The notes: a model not told the origin generated them from the sequence alone. 64,000 nt of DNA from Bacillus bingmayongensis (GCF_000299035.1 NZ_AKCS01000005.1:62001-126000), one strand, 5' to 3'. Numbered from the stretch's first letter, positions 35,430 through 45,029 are shown. Program-made: numbers and translations.

Positions 35430-35844
35430 GTTTGATTCCTCCAAGTTATGAAATCGGATGTTTTATAACTATCTTACCCTTCAAAGATTTCGATATTCGT
35501 AATATTTTAGTAAGCTCAGTATGCTTGTTCTAAAAACAGTGACATTATTTCAAAGGTACTGTCTAATTTTAGAAAACTTCTGAGATACAAAGGATTTCCT
35601 TCCAATATTGCTCTTAAATCGTATCTTTCTATCTTTAGAAAAAATATTTTTATATATAAAAAGTTGATAAAAAGAAAAGAAGATTTTATTCTTGCGCGGT
35701 TGGTAACGAGGGGTTGCTAAAAGAAAGTAATTTTTTGCTACTTTTAAGTGAACTTAATTCATTATTTTTATTTTCAAGAGGTCTTTGTATGAGCTCTTCT
35801 GATATACTACAATTAACTGTAACATACGAAAGAGAGGATTATAC
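35430..35844. other. Intergenic region between divergent DUF2278 and DUF1835 genes
   Basis: AT-rich, about 415 bases, presumably holding both promoters. I see no ORF with a binding site and no strong hairpin. Confidence 0.5.
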
Positions 35845-36858
35845 GTGATAGAAAAACTGAATCAAATTATTAAAAATATGCCAGATGATGAAGCGAAATC
35901 TTTACTTCATCACATCTTAATTCAACTCGATTTAATGGAAACAGAGCCAAGCGAAGATAGAATGGCAATCTTAACAGAAATCCCAAAACAACTCATTGAA
36001 TCACAAAAACCTAGGCTACATATTAGAGAGAGTAAACATGTACATATTGCATTTGGTGACTCGCCAGCTGGGTGTATTAAGTACATGCTGAAACAAGCTA
36101 ATTTAAAAGAAGACTATGTAATTCTTTTCTCAGATGCATTCTCTATCGGGCCAATCCATCAATTGGAGTTAGAAGCTGGACAAGTAGCACGTCAGCAATG
36201 GCTATCTAGAAATTTAAATTCTTATGATCTTTATTTTGAAGAAGAATATTTATCAACATTTAGACAATCGATGGAAGAATTACAGTCTATTCCTCTAGAT
36301 ATACCAATCACAATTTGGAAAGCTGATAATGCGCATGAACATGTAGGTCTTTGTTTTGTACTTGCACATTTACAAAATCGAGATAATATTCGTGTAATTA
36401 ACACATCAGAAGCATACAGAGAACTGTTCCCAGAAGGTTATGATATACGCGGAACAGGGGAGTTATCTTCAGAGAAACTAGCAGTTATTTATGAAAAGTA
36501 CGGGAAAGATGCATTACTGACTAATGAAGCACGAAAAACTCTTGAACAAGAATGGGAATTACTCTCTGAAACTACAGATTTATTACGAATTTGGAATGAA
36601 AACCAAGTTCAATCTGTACAAGAAGATTATTTCGATTCTTTCATCATTGAATGTGCAAAGAATTTGGAGAAAGAAAGAACAGAAGGAGATTTTTATAAGG
36701 CTCCAAGACTAATTGGCGAAGTTCTTGGGCATTTGGAACAGTCAGTTGGGGATGTTTTTCTGGAATATCGCTTGCGTACGTTAATTGGGCAAGGTGTATT
36801 TGAAATGGAAGGTACTTTGAAAGCGATGCGCTATTATAGTGTTAAATTAAAAAAGTGA
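35845..36858 (+). CDS. DUF1835/DUF3658-domain protein
   Basis: 337 residues. A short helical N terminus is followed by a DUF1835 domain (HVHIAFGDSPAGCIKYMLKQ then DYVILFSDAFSIGPIH; about 65-190) and a C-terminal DUF3658-type helical domain (about 200-320). Function unknown; cytoplasmic. The start ATG follows AGAGAGGA. A strong terminator follows the gene. Confidence 0.8.
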   Translation: MIEKLNQIIKNMPDDEAKSLLHHILIQLDLMETEPSEDRMAILTEIPKQLIESQKPRLHIRESKHVHIAFGDSPAGCIKYMLKQANLKEDYVILFSDAFSIGPIHQLELEAGQVARQQWLSRNLNSYDLYFEEEYLSTFRQSMEELQSIPLDIPITIWKADNAHEHVGLCFVLAHLQNRDNIRVINTSEAYRELFPEGYDIRGTGELSSEKLAVIYEKYGKDALLTNEARKTLEQEWELLSETTDLLRIWNENQVQSVQEDYFDSFIIECAKNLEKERTEGDFYKAPRLIGEVLGHLEQSVGDVFLEYRLRTLIGQGVFEMEGTLKAMRYYSVKLKK

Positions 36859-36974
36859 AGGACAAACATATATTTCTAAAAACTTCTATAAAAATTTTTA
36901 CTGAAAGATAAGAAAAACGAAATTTAAGGCTTGATTTAGCACTAAAGAGATGTTGTTAAACAAATAAAGGGATA

Positions 36975-37006
36975 AGAAAAGGAGTGGGGGAATCCACTCC
37001 TTTTCT
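36975..37006 (+). terminator. Terminator after DUF1835 gene
   Basis: AGAAAAGGAGTGG / CCACTCCTTTTCT, 13-bp perfect arms. Confidence 0.85.
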
Positions 37007-37144
37007 GACGACAATGTGCGGTTTATTTATACGTCCTAAATATGATTGAAGAGATAAAGCCCCGTATCTTTTTTTATAAATGTTACATCTTTATTCAAAA
37101 CTTCGCATCTTTTTTACAAACATTGGGACTCTGTTTTAAATTTC

Positions 37145-37411
37145 CAGGAGTATGGCGGTTGGAGCGGGATGACAATTTATCCGACAAAAGTTTCAACTGG
37201 CGAGGCAATTGAAATCATCGAACATTACAGCACAAATAAGATCATGATTAATACGGCAGCGGACTGGGGACCGTCTAATCCTCTTAATGTAGTAAAAACT
37301 GCGCTTGAGATGAGAAAGAAAGGGCATACGGAAAATATCATCCAAGAGCTAGTTTGGAATAACCCGTTCCGCTTTTATGAACAGTCTGGAAAGTTGAAAC
37401 TAGATTCATAA
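37145..37411 (+). pseudogene. eboB: eboB (TatD-like metal hydrolase), C-terminal fragment
   Basis: The coding match begins abruptly at about 37145 (QEYGGWSGMTIYPTKVSTGE) and contains NTAADWGPSNPLNV, the metal-site end of the TatD-like TIM barrel of EboB. About the first two thirds of the protein are missing; the DNA just upstream is AT-rich and unlike ebo genes. ATG 37169 could initiate an 80-residue product but it would lack most metal ligands. It is the first recognisable gene of the ebo block and marks a deletion or recombination junction. Confidence 0.8.
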
Positions 37412-37425
37412 GGGGTGAAAAGACC

Positions 37426-38256
37426 ATGAAACTCGCATATAGCAGTAATGGATTTAAGAGATTTGACCTGTTAAAAACAATCGATTTATTAGCTGAAATC
37501 GGATATGAAGGAATAGAAATCTTACTAGACATCCCGCATGCTTTTCCACCTGAAGTGACCAACGAGAAGATAGATATGATTAAAGACAGGTTGAAGAAAC
37601 GAAACATGACTATATCAAATTTGAATGCGTTCATGCTGTATGGAATAAAAGATAATTGGCACCCGTCTTTTGTTGAGGCTGATGTAGTAGAACGAAGACA
37701 GCGTATAGAACATACGCATAACTGCATTGACTTGGCTCGAAAACTCGGTGCAAAGACATTGTCTACCGAACCAGGGGGGCCGCTCATCAATGTAGGAAGG
37801 GAATGGGCAAATAAAGTTTTTATTTCGGCAATGGAGGAATTAGCTGACCATGCCGAAAAATCTGGTGTAACAATTCTTGTTGAACCGGAGCCGGACTTGC
37901 TAATTGAAACATCTGATCAATTTATTGAATTCAAGAAGTCTGTTCCCTCCCAGGCAATTGGATTAAATTTTGACATAGGACATTTTTTTTGTGTTGGAGA
38001 GGATCCGGCTACATTAGTTCATAAGTTGTTGCCCTATACAAAGCATTATCATCTGGAGGATATTGCCGAGGACCGTGTTCACGAACATCTCATTCCAGGG
38101 TATGGCGCTATTCCTATTCTTGAAGTTTTACAATCTATAAAGAAAACGGGCTATGATGGTTTTGTTACCATTGAATTATACCCCTATGAAAGTCAGGCGA
38201 TACAGGCTGCCACGGAATCTTATGACTATGTGCAAAGCATCATTAACAGCCTATGA
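37426..38256 (+). CDS. eboE: EboE, xylose-isomerase-like TIM barrel protein
   Basis: 276 residues of the sugar phosphate isomerase/epimerase (AP endonuclease family 2) fold. The start MKLAYSSNGFKRFDLLKTID and EILLDIPHAFPPE are typical of EboE. Metal ligands are suggested by ILVEPEPD, GLNFDIGHFF, HYHLEDIAEDRVHEHL and FVTIELYPY. It begins 14 bases after the eboB fragment (AAGGGGTG site) and its stop overlaps the eboC start by 4 bases (ATGA). In cyanobacteria and Pseudomonas the ebo genes help move a precursor to the periplasm; the chemistry of EboE is not established. Confidence 0.85.
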   Translation: MKLAYSSNGFKRFDLLKTIDLLAEIGYEGIEILLDIPHAFPPEVTNEKIDMIKDRLKKRNMTISNLNAFMLYGIKDNWHPSFVEADVVERRQRIEHTHNCIDLARKLGAKTLSTEPGGPLINVGREWANKVFISAMEELADHAEKSGVTILVEPEPDLLIETSDQFIEFKKSVPSQAIGLNFDIGHFFCVGEDPATLVHKLLPYTKHYHLEDIAEDRVHEHLIPGYGAIPILEVLQSIKKTGYDGFVTIELYPYESQAIQAATESYDYVQSIINSL

Positions 38257-39131
38257 GAAAGATTCGCACCTATTTTGAGCTCATACGATTTCCGAATACC
38301 TTTACAGCTATGGCAGACATATTGGCAGGTACTTGGATTGCAGGTGTAGTTTTGGATCAGAGCTACTTCATTCAGATTATCCTTCTCATGTTTGCAAGTG
38401 CATGTATATATGCGACAGGAATTATTTTAAATGACTTTTTTGATTTTGAAATTGATAAGAAAGAGCGACCTGAAAGGCCTTTGACATCTGGCCTCATCTC
38501 ACTTCGTTCAGCGCTGCGTTTTAGTCTTGTACTCCTTACGGCTGGTGTTGTATCTGTATGTTTTGTGTCCAAGATAAGTTTTTTGATTGCGTGCATTCTC
38601 ATTGTTTTGGTATTCGTTTATAATCGCTATTCAAAGCATCATGATGTTTTTGGACCGTTGACAATGGGAATTTGCCGAGGAGTCAATTTGTTATTAGGGT
38701 TGAGCGTGGCAACAGATAAATTAGCGCAATTTTGGTGGATAGCGGGATTAGGATTTTTATATATTTTCACTGTTACTGTGATGTCCAAAGGCGAGGTTGG
38801 AAATGGCAGTCATCCGAATCGAGTCAGAATCATGGCAGGGTCGGTTTTAACGTGTGCTATTGTTATTTTATTCTTGCAATTCGACGGTACAAGGGGAGCA
38901 ACAGTTATTGCTTTAATCTTTTTTTTGTTATGGACTTTTTCAGGGATTGTACCAGCACTAGCAAAGCCGACATCACCTAACATTAGAAAGGCTGTCGGAA
39001 CATGTATAGTAGGTCTTCCGTTATTGGATGGGGCGATTGCTGCTTCATTTGGCGGATGGCCAGCTTTTTTTTCTGTATCTTCTTTCCTAATTCTGAGTTA
39101 TATCATGTCTCGTATCTTTCCGGTCACTTAG
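38253..39131 (+). CDS. eboC: EboC, UbiA-family prenyltransferase
   Basis: 292-residue membrane prenyltransferase with about eight helices. The first aspartate motif is NDFFDFEIDKKERPERPLTSG (NDxxDxxxD). The segment NRYSKHHDVFGPLTMGICRGVN occurs in EboC proteins; the second aspartate motif is poorly conserved (VMSKGEVGNGS). It presumably transfers an isoprenoid to a soluble or lipid acceptor made by the neighbouring enzymes. It overlaps eboE by 4 bases and abuts eboF. Confidence 0.88.
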   Translation: MRKIRTYFELIRFPNTFTAMADILAGTWIAGVVLDQSYFIQIILLMFASACIYATGIILNDFFDFEIDKKERPERPLTSGLISLRSALRFSLVLLTAGVVSVCFVSKISFLIACILIVLVFVYNRYSKHHDVFGPLTMGICRGVNLLLGLSVATDKLAQFWWIAGLGFLYIFTVTVMSKGEVGNGSHPNRVRIMAGSVLTCAIVILFLQFDGTRGATVIALIFFLLWTFSGIVPALAKPTSPNIRKAVGTCIVGLPLLDGAIAASFGGWPAFFSVSSFLILSYIMSRIFPVT

Positions 39132-40478
39132 ATGAAAGGATGGTTATCTTTGGAGAAAAAAAACGTGGTTGTATTAGATATTATCAGTTTGACAGTGGAA
39201 CATCTGAATGACACCGAATTAACTCCGAATATTCAGGAATTATTAAAGGATGGTCAACATGCAAGAATTAAGCCAGTATTTCCCGCTGTAACTGGTTCAA
39301 TACAAGCTACTTATATCACTGGAACTCCGCCTGCTGAACATGGAATTATTTGTAACGGTCTCCCAAACTTGGATACTAAAGAAATTACAATGTGGAATCA
39401 GACGATGGTTCCAATTCAAGGCGAAAAGATCTGGGAGAAGTTGAAGAAAGAAGACCCGACAGCTGAAACAGCAGTGCTATTTTGGCAGTTCAGCAAGCTG
39501 AGCACAGCGGACTATGTAGTTACACCTGCCCCTATCCATCTCGATAACAAAATGATCTTGTGGTGTGATTCGAAGCCGAGGGACTTATACGGAAAATTGA
39601 GGGAGAAATATGGGGAATTTGACCTGAAAAGTTTCTGGGGCCCACTCTCCTCTGTCAAGTCCAGTGAATGGATCTTACATGCAGCAATAGATGTATTAGA
39701 AGACTACAAACCAAGATTATCGCTTGTATATTTACCCAATATAGATTATAACGCGCAAAGGTTTGGACCGAATAGTGAAGCAGCAAGGAGATCGGTTAAA
39801 GAAATTGACGATTTGATTGGAAATTTTATCGGGCAACTGGAAGAACGCGGATTAAGGGATCACACACGTCTCGTTGTTTTATCAGAATATAACTTCAAGT
39901 CAGTTAACAGACCTATCCTTATCAATCAAACGTTGAACAAAGAGGGATATGTGGCTATCAAACATGTTGAAAATATGGATTTTCTCGATTTAGAGATGTC
40001 GAGGGCCTTTGCCTTGGCAGACCATCAATTGGCCCATGTGTATATTCAAGACCCACATGATATAGGGGCAGTTAAGGCAATTCTTGAAAAAATCCCAGGT
40101 ATAGCCGAGGTATGGGGAGAGGAGGAAAAGCGAGCTCATAAGATTGATCATGAGCTTTCAGGTCAGTTAATTGCAATTGCAGAACCCGACAGCTGGTTTG
40201 TATATTACTGGTGGCTGAATAGCGAACAGGCACCAGAATTTGCATACACTGTGGATATTCATAGGAAGCCCGGTTATGATCCAGTTGAGCTGTTTGTAAA
40301 TCCAAAAACATTCCAAATCCCACTAGAACCGGATCGAATCAAAGGATCTCACGGTTTGCCGCCAAAGGACGAAGGGGATTATGTATCACTTGTAGTAACA
40401 GGGAACGATTTTGAACTTCCAGAAACATTAGAAGCGACCGAAGTCCATGACTTATTGTTACAACTTTCAAGAAAATAG
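39132..40478 (+). CDS. eboF: EboF, alkaline-phosphatase-fold phosphodiesterase/pyrophosphatase
   Basis: 448 residues of the nucleotide pyrophosphatase / type I phosphodiesterase group. Landmarks are VLDIISLTVEHL (metal aspartate), PAVTGSIQATYITGTPPAEHGI with the catalytic threonine or serine, YLPNIDYNAQRFGP, ADHQLAHVYI and DIHRKPGYDPVELF. These agree with EboF. ATG 39132 directly follows the eboC stop; a TTG at 39150 after AAGGA is an alternative. No signal peptide is visible. Confidence 0.85.
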   Translation: MKGWLSLEKKNVVVLDIISLTVEHLNDTELTPNIQELLKDGQHARIKPVFPAVTGSIQATYITGTPPAEHGIICNGLPNLDTKEITMWNQTMVPIQGEKIWEKLKKEDPTAETAVLFWQFSKLSTADYVVTPAPIHLDNKMILWCDSKPRDLYGKLREKYGEFDLKSFWGPLSSVKSSEWILHAAIDVLEDYKPRLSLVYLPNIDYNAQRFGPNSEAARRSVKEIDDLIGNFIGQLEERGLRDHTRLVVLSEYNFKSVNRPILINQTLNKEGYVAIKHVENMDFLDLEMSRAFALADHQLAHVYIQDPHDIGAVKAILEKIPGIAEVWGEEEKRAHKIDHELSGQLIAIAEPDSWFVYYWWLNSEQAPEFAYTVDIHRKPGYDPVELFVNPKTFQIPLEPDRIKGSHGLPPKDEGDYVSLVVTGNDFELPETLEATEVHDLLLQLSRK

Positions 40479-40491
40479 AAGAGGTGAAAAA

Positions 40492-41667
40492 GTGACATAT
40501 CAAACGGGTGTGTTATTCGTGGGGATGCTGGGTGCGGTTGCAACAACAACAATTTCAGGACTCTTTGCAGTCAATCAAAATCTTGCTCCGTTAAGGGGAG
40601 TTATTTCTTCAGAGAAGGAATTTGAGGCGCTGCAGCTAACTCTGCTTGACCAAATTGCTTTCGGTGGATGGGATATACAAAAAAATTCATTGATGGAAGC
40701 AGTAAAGAGTCATGGTATCATTCAGGAACCTATTTTGCAGAAGATTGAAATGAATCTCAATGATGTTCCTGTTTGGCAAGCGCCACTGGCTAATGTGAAT
40801 GATTTTGTCAAAGGGGTATATAGACTGAAAGGAGAGCCTGAGACTTTAGAGAGCGCAGTGGATAAGATACAAGAAGACATCGAGGTATTTAGGAAAAAAT
40901 ATGATCTTGAGAGAATTGTTATGATAAACACCGCTTCGACAGAAGAAAAAACAAAAAACCATTCGTTATATCAATCATTAAAAGCATTTGAGACCGCGTT
41001 AAGAGAGAATTCACCGGACATTCGACCAGGTATGCTTTACGCTTATGCGGCAATGAAGGCTAAATGTGCTTATGTGAACTTTACGCCGAGTGTGACGGCT
41101 GAGATACCGGCGCTGCAGAAGCTTGCAGAAATTCAGGGTGTTCCGACAGCAGGGAAAGATGGAAGGACAGGACAGACTTTATATAAACATGTTTTAGGGA
41201 AAATGTTCAAACAGCGAGGGTTGAATATTGTCGGATGGTACAGCACGAATATCCTAGGGAATCAAGATGGTGCAATATTGGATCATCCGAGGCATTCTTC
41301 AACAAAGATTGATTCAAAATCCATTGGATTAGAACGTATACTAGGGTACAGTCATTTTGATCATAAAGTTAGGATTGATTATTTTCCTGTCCGGGGAGAT
41401 AGAAAAGAAGCATGGGATACGGTTGACTTTGAAGGGTGGCTAGGAGAGAGGATGACAATGAAAATCAATTGGCTAGGCATTGATTCTATTTTAGCTGCTC
41501 CCCTTATAATTGACCTTTCCCGGTTTATGGATCATGCACTTCGGAAGGGGAAGGTAGGAATAATGGAGCACTTATCACTCTTCTTTAAATCCCCAATTGG
41601 AACAGATGAATATGCCCTTGATCAGCAATACCAAACGTTATTGGAGTATGTGAAACATTTTGAATAA
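40492..41667 (+). CDS. Inositol-3-phosphate synthase (sugar-phosphate cyclase)
   Basis: NAD-dependent isomerase converting glucose 6-phosphate to 1D-myo-inositol 3-phosphate. 391 residues from GTG 40492, chosen for the GAGGTG at 40481-40486; an earlier in-frame ATG (40447) lies inside eboF and lacks a site. Rossmann start VLFVGMLGAVATTTISG; catalytic region includes GKDGRTGQTLYKHVLGKMF and GWYSTNILGNQDG. It closes the operon 13 bases after eboF. Canonical ebo clusters carry EboD, a 3-dehydroquinate-synthase-like cyclase; here this unrelated cyclase may occupy that role (inference). Confidence 0.88.
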   Translation: MTYQTGVLFVGMLGAVATTTISGLFAVNQNLAPLRGVISSEKEFEALQLTLLDQIAFGGWDIQKNSLMEAVKSHGIIQEPILQKIEMNLNDVPVWQAPLANVNDFVKGVYRLKGEPETLESAVDKIQEDIEVFRKKYDLERIVMINTASTEEKTKNHSLYQSLKAFETALRENSPDIRPGMLYAYAAMKAKCAYVNFTPSVTAEIPALQKLAEIQGVPTAGKDGRTGQTLYKHVLGKMFKQRGLNIVGWYSTNILGNQDGAILDHPRHSSTKIDSKSIGLERILGYSHFDHKVRIDYFPVRGDRKEAWDTVDFEGWLGERMTMKINWLGIDSILAAPLIIDLSRFMDHALRKGKVGIMEHLSLFFKSPIGTDEYALDQQYQTLLEYVKHFE

Positions 41668-42402
41668 CAATGCTTAATCTCCCTTGTGGCCTTGGAGCTG
41701 AAAAAACTATGTTAGAAGTCAAAGCAAATGATTAATAAAAAATTACAGTTGGAGAAATTTTACACTTGCCTTCTGGTACAGTATTTTTCATATTTTCCTA
41801 ATTATCTTTTGAATACATTTATTCTTCTACTTCTTAACTAAGAAATAGTTAAGCTCCATTTAAAAGAATTTTCCCATAATAAAAGTATAAGAGCGTAAGA
41901 AATTTGGTATTTTCACATGAGTAAAATAATAAAAATCACTAATTTAACGAATGTAATACATGATCTACAGTATAAGGCATCACTACGAACGTATGGTGAT
42001 GTCTTATTTCATTAGAATATCAATCAATAACCTAGAGAGTAGATTGTTAGAGATGCACAGAGACAATAAAGTCGTTGCATACTGATGTAAAAAACTAAGA
42101 GCAAGGCTACAGTTTGTAAGTAGTATTGCCCTTTAAAGTTATTTAATCCGCAATAAATAAAATCGTAACTATTTAAAAAATGGATAATAAAGTCGTTTTA
42201 AATTTTACACCTTAATTGCGTTGAGTAATATAAACAGTTTGAAATTTCCATATATCCATCTGAATATCCACATAGAACCTATCAAAAACGTACCAAAATT
42301 AAAAGGAAATTTACTCAATTCCCCGGCCCTAATTTGATACTAATAGCACAGTTCTAATCATATTCTTATAAAAGAAGACAATAAGAAGGAGTGTAAAGTT
42401 AG
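41668..42402. other. Gene-free region after the ebo block
   Basis: A 21-codon ORF at 41670-41735 (MLNLPCGLGAEKTMLEV) follows immediately but has no binding site and may be a gene stub at the end of the acquired segment. A terminator lies at 41974-42005. The rest is AT-rich without features. Confidence 0.5.
41974..42005 (+). terminator. Hairpin, possible terminator of the ebo operon
   Basis: AAGGCATCAC / GTGATGTCTT with one wobble pair, short T-rich tail. Confidence 0.65.
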
Positions 42403-43833
42403 TTGATAAAAGTTAAGGTTAGTTTACGACCCATTGTAAGTAAGATAAATTTACCTACTGTTTTGAAAACAGCTATACTTCCGGGTGACTCAATTGAAAG
42501 ATTATTTATTGCAACCCAAGTAGGAGAGATCTTTTACACAGGAAACGGAGATATAAGGACTTTTTTAGATATTCGCCCGCGAATCATAAAACTAGGTAAT
42601 TCTGAACTAGGTGTTTCTGGTAGTGGATATGATGAACGGGGATTGCTAGGGCTAGCATTTCATCCAGAATTTTATTATAACGGGCTGTTTTATCTTCATT
42701 ATTCAGTAGCTGGAACACAAGGTCCAGGTGCTCTTCCTGAATCTTTTAAGCCTAACCCGTGTGATCCCAGAACGTTAAACCTAAGATGGATAAATAGAGA
42801 AACTCAATATGATCATGTTGATACAGTTGAAGAATGGATTTTACAATCGAATGGTCAACCTCAAAAACGACGGACATTACTTAACTTAAGAAGACCATTT
42901 TTTAATCATAATGGTTTCAATAGCTTAAACTTTTCACCTGAAACCGGAAAACTTGTTTTAACAACCGGAGATGGTGGTTCAGGCTATGATCCATTTAATT
43001 TAAGTCAGGATGACATGGAAATGGCTGGTAAAATAATTGGAATTGATGTAGTTAAGAATACATTTATCTATAATCCACCCGTAGTCACACGTTTTAATGA
43101 ACTTCCCGCACCTATTCAGGAAACGCTTACGGTAATCGCCAAAGGGGTTCGTAATATACCAGGCATTTCATTTCAAAAGCTTTATAATCAATATATTAAA
43201 TATGCAGGAAATGTCGGACAGGATTTGGTAGAGTCGATTTTTTCATTCGTTCATTATAAACCAATGCCGGTTACACAGCTTATTCAAGCTTCATTAATGA
43301 ACTCTACACCTGATCAAGAAGGATTTATAAACTTTGGCTGGCGAGGGTGGGAAGGTGCTTTTCCTACTTCGTTTATAAGGGGCTGCTCTGCAAATCCGGC
43401 TTTGGCTGAAAAAACAATCGCTTATTATGATGAAGCAGTAAAAACTTTAGTGAGGCGTCTTCAGCCTTTAACTAGTTATTTTCATAAAGATCCCCGGCCC
43501 AATAAGTTTGGGGGAACTGCACTTACAGGAGTCCAGCCATATATGGGGAACGGAATCCCAAATTTAACGGGAAGCGTTGTATTTACCGATCTTGCCCGGT
43601 ATGAAGAATCTCGGCCTCCGGTTAGAGGGGGTTTAGCCTATACCAGAGTAAGGACAGATTGTAAACTAAATGATTTTAGTGTGATTGAAACCGATTATAA
43701 TTTTGGATCTCAATCAGCTTATTATGTTAATTTGGGAACGAATCTGGATCAAACCAGACTATATTTAGGGGTTTATGGCTCTATGAAAGTGACTGATTTT
43801 AACCGAGGTACTGTTTTTGAAATTGTTCCGTGA
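42403..43833 (+). CDS. Sorbosone/glucose-dehydrogenase-like beta-propeller protein
   Basis: 476 residues resembling the soluble PQQ glucose dehydrogenase / sorbosone dehydrogenase family: ERLFIATQVGEIFYTGNG, DERGLLGLAFHPEFYYNGLFYLHYS, the FFNHNGFNSLNFSPETGKL block that includes the proton-acceptor histidine region, and GDGGSGYDPFNLSQD. No signal peptide is seen although the family is usually secreted, and no PQQ-synthesis genes are in the window. The start is TTG 42403 after AAGGAGTG. Sequence is slightly richer in G+C than flanking DNA. Activity is uncertain. Confidence 0.78.
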   Translation: MIKVKVSLRPIVSKINLPTVLKTAILPGDSIERLFIATQVGEIFYTGNGDIRTFLDIRPRIIKLGNSELGVSGSGYDERGLLGLAFHPEFYYNGLFYLHYSVAGTQGPGALPESFKPNPCDPRTLNLRWINRETQYDHVDTVEEWILQSNGQPQKRRTLLNLRRPFFNHNGFNSLNFSPETGKLVLTTGDGGSGYDPFNLSQDDMEMAGKIIGIDVVKNTFIYNPPVVTRFNELPAPIQETLTVIAKGVRNIPGISFQKLYNQYIKYAGNVGQDLVESIFSFVHYKPMPVTQLIQASLMNSTPDQEGFINFGWRGWEGAFPTSFIRGCSANPALAEKTIAYYDEAVKTLVRRLQPLTSYFHKDPRPNKFGGTALTGVQPYMGNGIPNLTGSVVFTDLARYEESRPPVRGGLAYTRVRTDCKLNDFSVIETDYNFGSQSAYYVNLGTNLDQTRLYLGVYGSMKVTDFNRGTVFEIVP

Positions 43834-44002
43834 TTTATAATTATAAAATTCGACGGCTGGAGTATTTGTCATACATTTATGACGATAAAGACAAAGAGGG
43901 AAAAACTTTCAAAATAGAGTGAATTGTAGCTTTGAAATAAAGTTTGTTCAAAAATGTAGTTCTGAAAAGAAAATAGTAAAAGGATTAGTTTTACTGCGAA
44001 TC

Positions 44003-44035
44003 AAATAAACCTCATGTTATCCATGAGGTTTATTT
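44003..44035 (+). terminator. Terminator after the dehydrogenase-like gene
   Basis: AAATAAACCTCATG / CATGAGGTTTATTT, 14-bp perfect arms. Confidence 0.8.
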
Positions 44036-44107
44036 GTGTTGGACTAATAAAGGCATTTAATTCTGTTCTTGGGGTACTATAAAATTTTAGTTTGATGGTT
44101 ATGGGGC

Positions 44108-44190
44108 ACTCCACTATTTGTGGGGACAGGCTCTGCACGCCTTACATAAATCCCCATAAGTTTTTAAATAACTTCTCCTAATAGTGGGGT
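44108..44190. repeat. Nested-stem element, possible B. cereus group repeat or RNA
   Basis: Outer stem ACTCCACTATT/AATAGTGGGGT, middle stem TTGTGGGG/CCCCATAA and inner stem AGGC/GCCT are nested. GGGGTACT occurs just outside both ends (44071 and 44186). B. cereus group genomes carry short mobile structured repeats (bcr elements); whether this is one cannot be told without comparison. Confidence 0.45.
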
Positions 44191-44612
44191 ACTTTCCAAT
44201 AAAAACTTCTATTGTTTTATACTCTTTCACGTATAGTATGTAGTCTTTTATTTTTAACTAATTTATTATTAAAAAATTATAGAAAAATCGTGACTCTATT
44301 TCAAATTCATAGTAGTGATAAAACGAAGGAGAAGTCATAAAAAATAAACGTATCCAGCAAAGTGTTGATACACCTTAAAACTACATTTTTAAACAACATG
44401 CTTCGTCGTGTAGTAATACTTATATTTCTTTAAATATTTTAGATTCAGTATTACCTATTAATAGGAGTCTTTTTTACTTCAAGATGAGAAGATGGGTTGA
44501 TTGAACACTTAAAAATCTCCTCGTTATTTTGGGCTATATAAATAAGCTACATATAAAAACGATACGACATATGAATGGATAGAGTGATAAATCATAAGAG
44601 GTGATTTTTTCT

Positions 44613-45029
44613 ATGTATAATCAACCAACGTATTTTCCATATGTAGAGTATAATCAAACACCGTATTATAATCCACAAAACTTTGGATATGAACCATCTA
44701 GTGAAGTAAGAGAAACTGAGCATGAAGAATATCGACCTGATGATGCTGAAGACGCTCCAACGTCACCACCACCATCACAAGCACCTTCTGTACCATCAAC
44801 ATTTGCTGCTCCTGTACAAAGCAGTAATATAAAATCATGGATGTGCAATTGTCTAGGAAGATGGGGATACTTACGTTTACATCGACCAGGACCTTTTGGA
44901 AGAGATTTATGGTTTTTCCCAACTGAAGTGAGAAGGAATGGAGTATCAGGGTACACTTGGCAAGACGGGCGTCGCCGGAAAGTAAGTTACCGATATCAAC
45001 AAATTAGCAATTTCATGTGTTTCGCTTAG
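44613..45029 (+). CDS. Hypothetical protein, proline-rich N-terminal half
   Basis: 138 residues from ATG 44613 (AAGAGGTG upstream). The N-terminal half is low-complexity (Tyr/Asn/Pro, then DDAEDAPTSPPPSQAPSVPS); the C-terminal half is compact, aromatic- and arginine-rich (WMCNCLGRWGYLRLHRPGPF). The layout recalls B. cereus spore-surface proteins, but I cannot identify it. No signal peptide. Confidence 0.6.
   Translation: MYNQPTYFPYVEYNQTPYYNPQNFGYEPSSEVRETEHEEYRPDDAEDAPTSPPPSQAPSVPSTFAAPVQSSNIKSWMCNCLGRWGYLRLHRPGPFGRDLWFFPTEVRRNGVSGYTWQDGRRRKVSYRYQQISNFMCFA

Larger units (their letters stand above)
43834..44612. other. Gene-free region with hairpins
   Basis: A terminator at 44003-44035 and a nested-stem element at 44108-44190. 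No ORF with a binding site before 44613. Confidence 0.6.

Noticed and set aside
41670-41735. 21-codon ORF after inositol-phosphate synthase
   Set aside because: No ribosome-binding site; kept only as a possible stub at the end of the ebo block.
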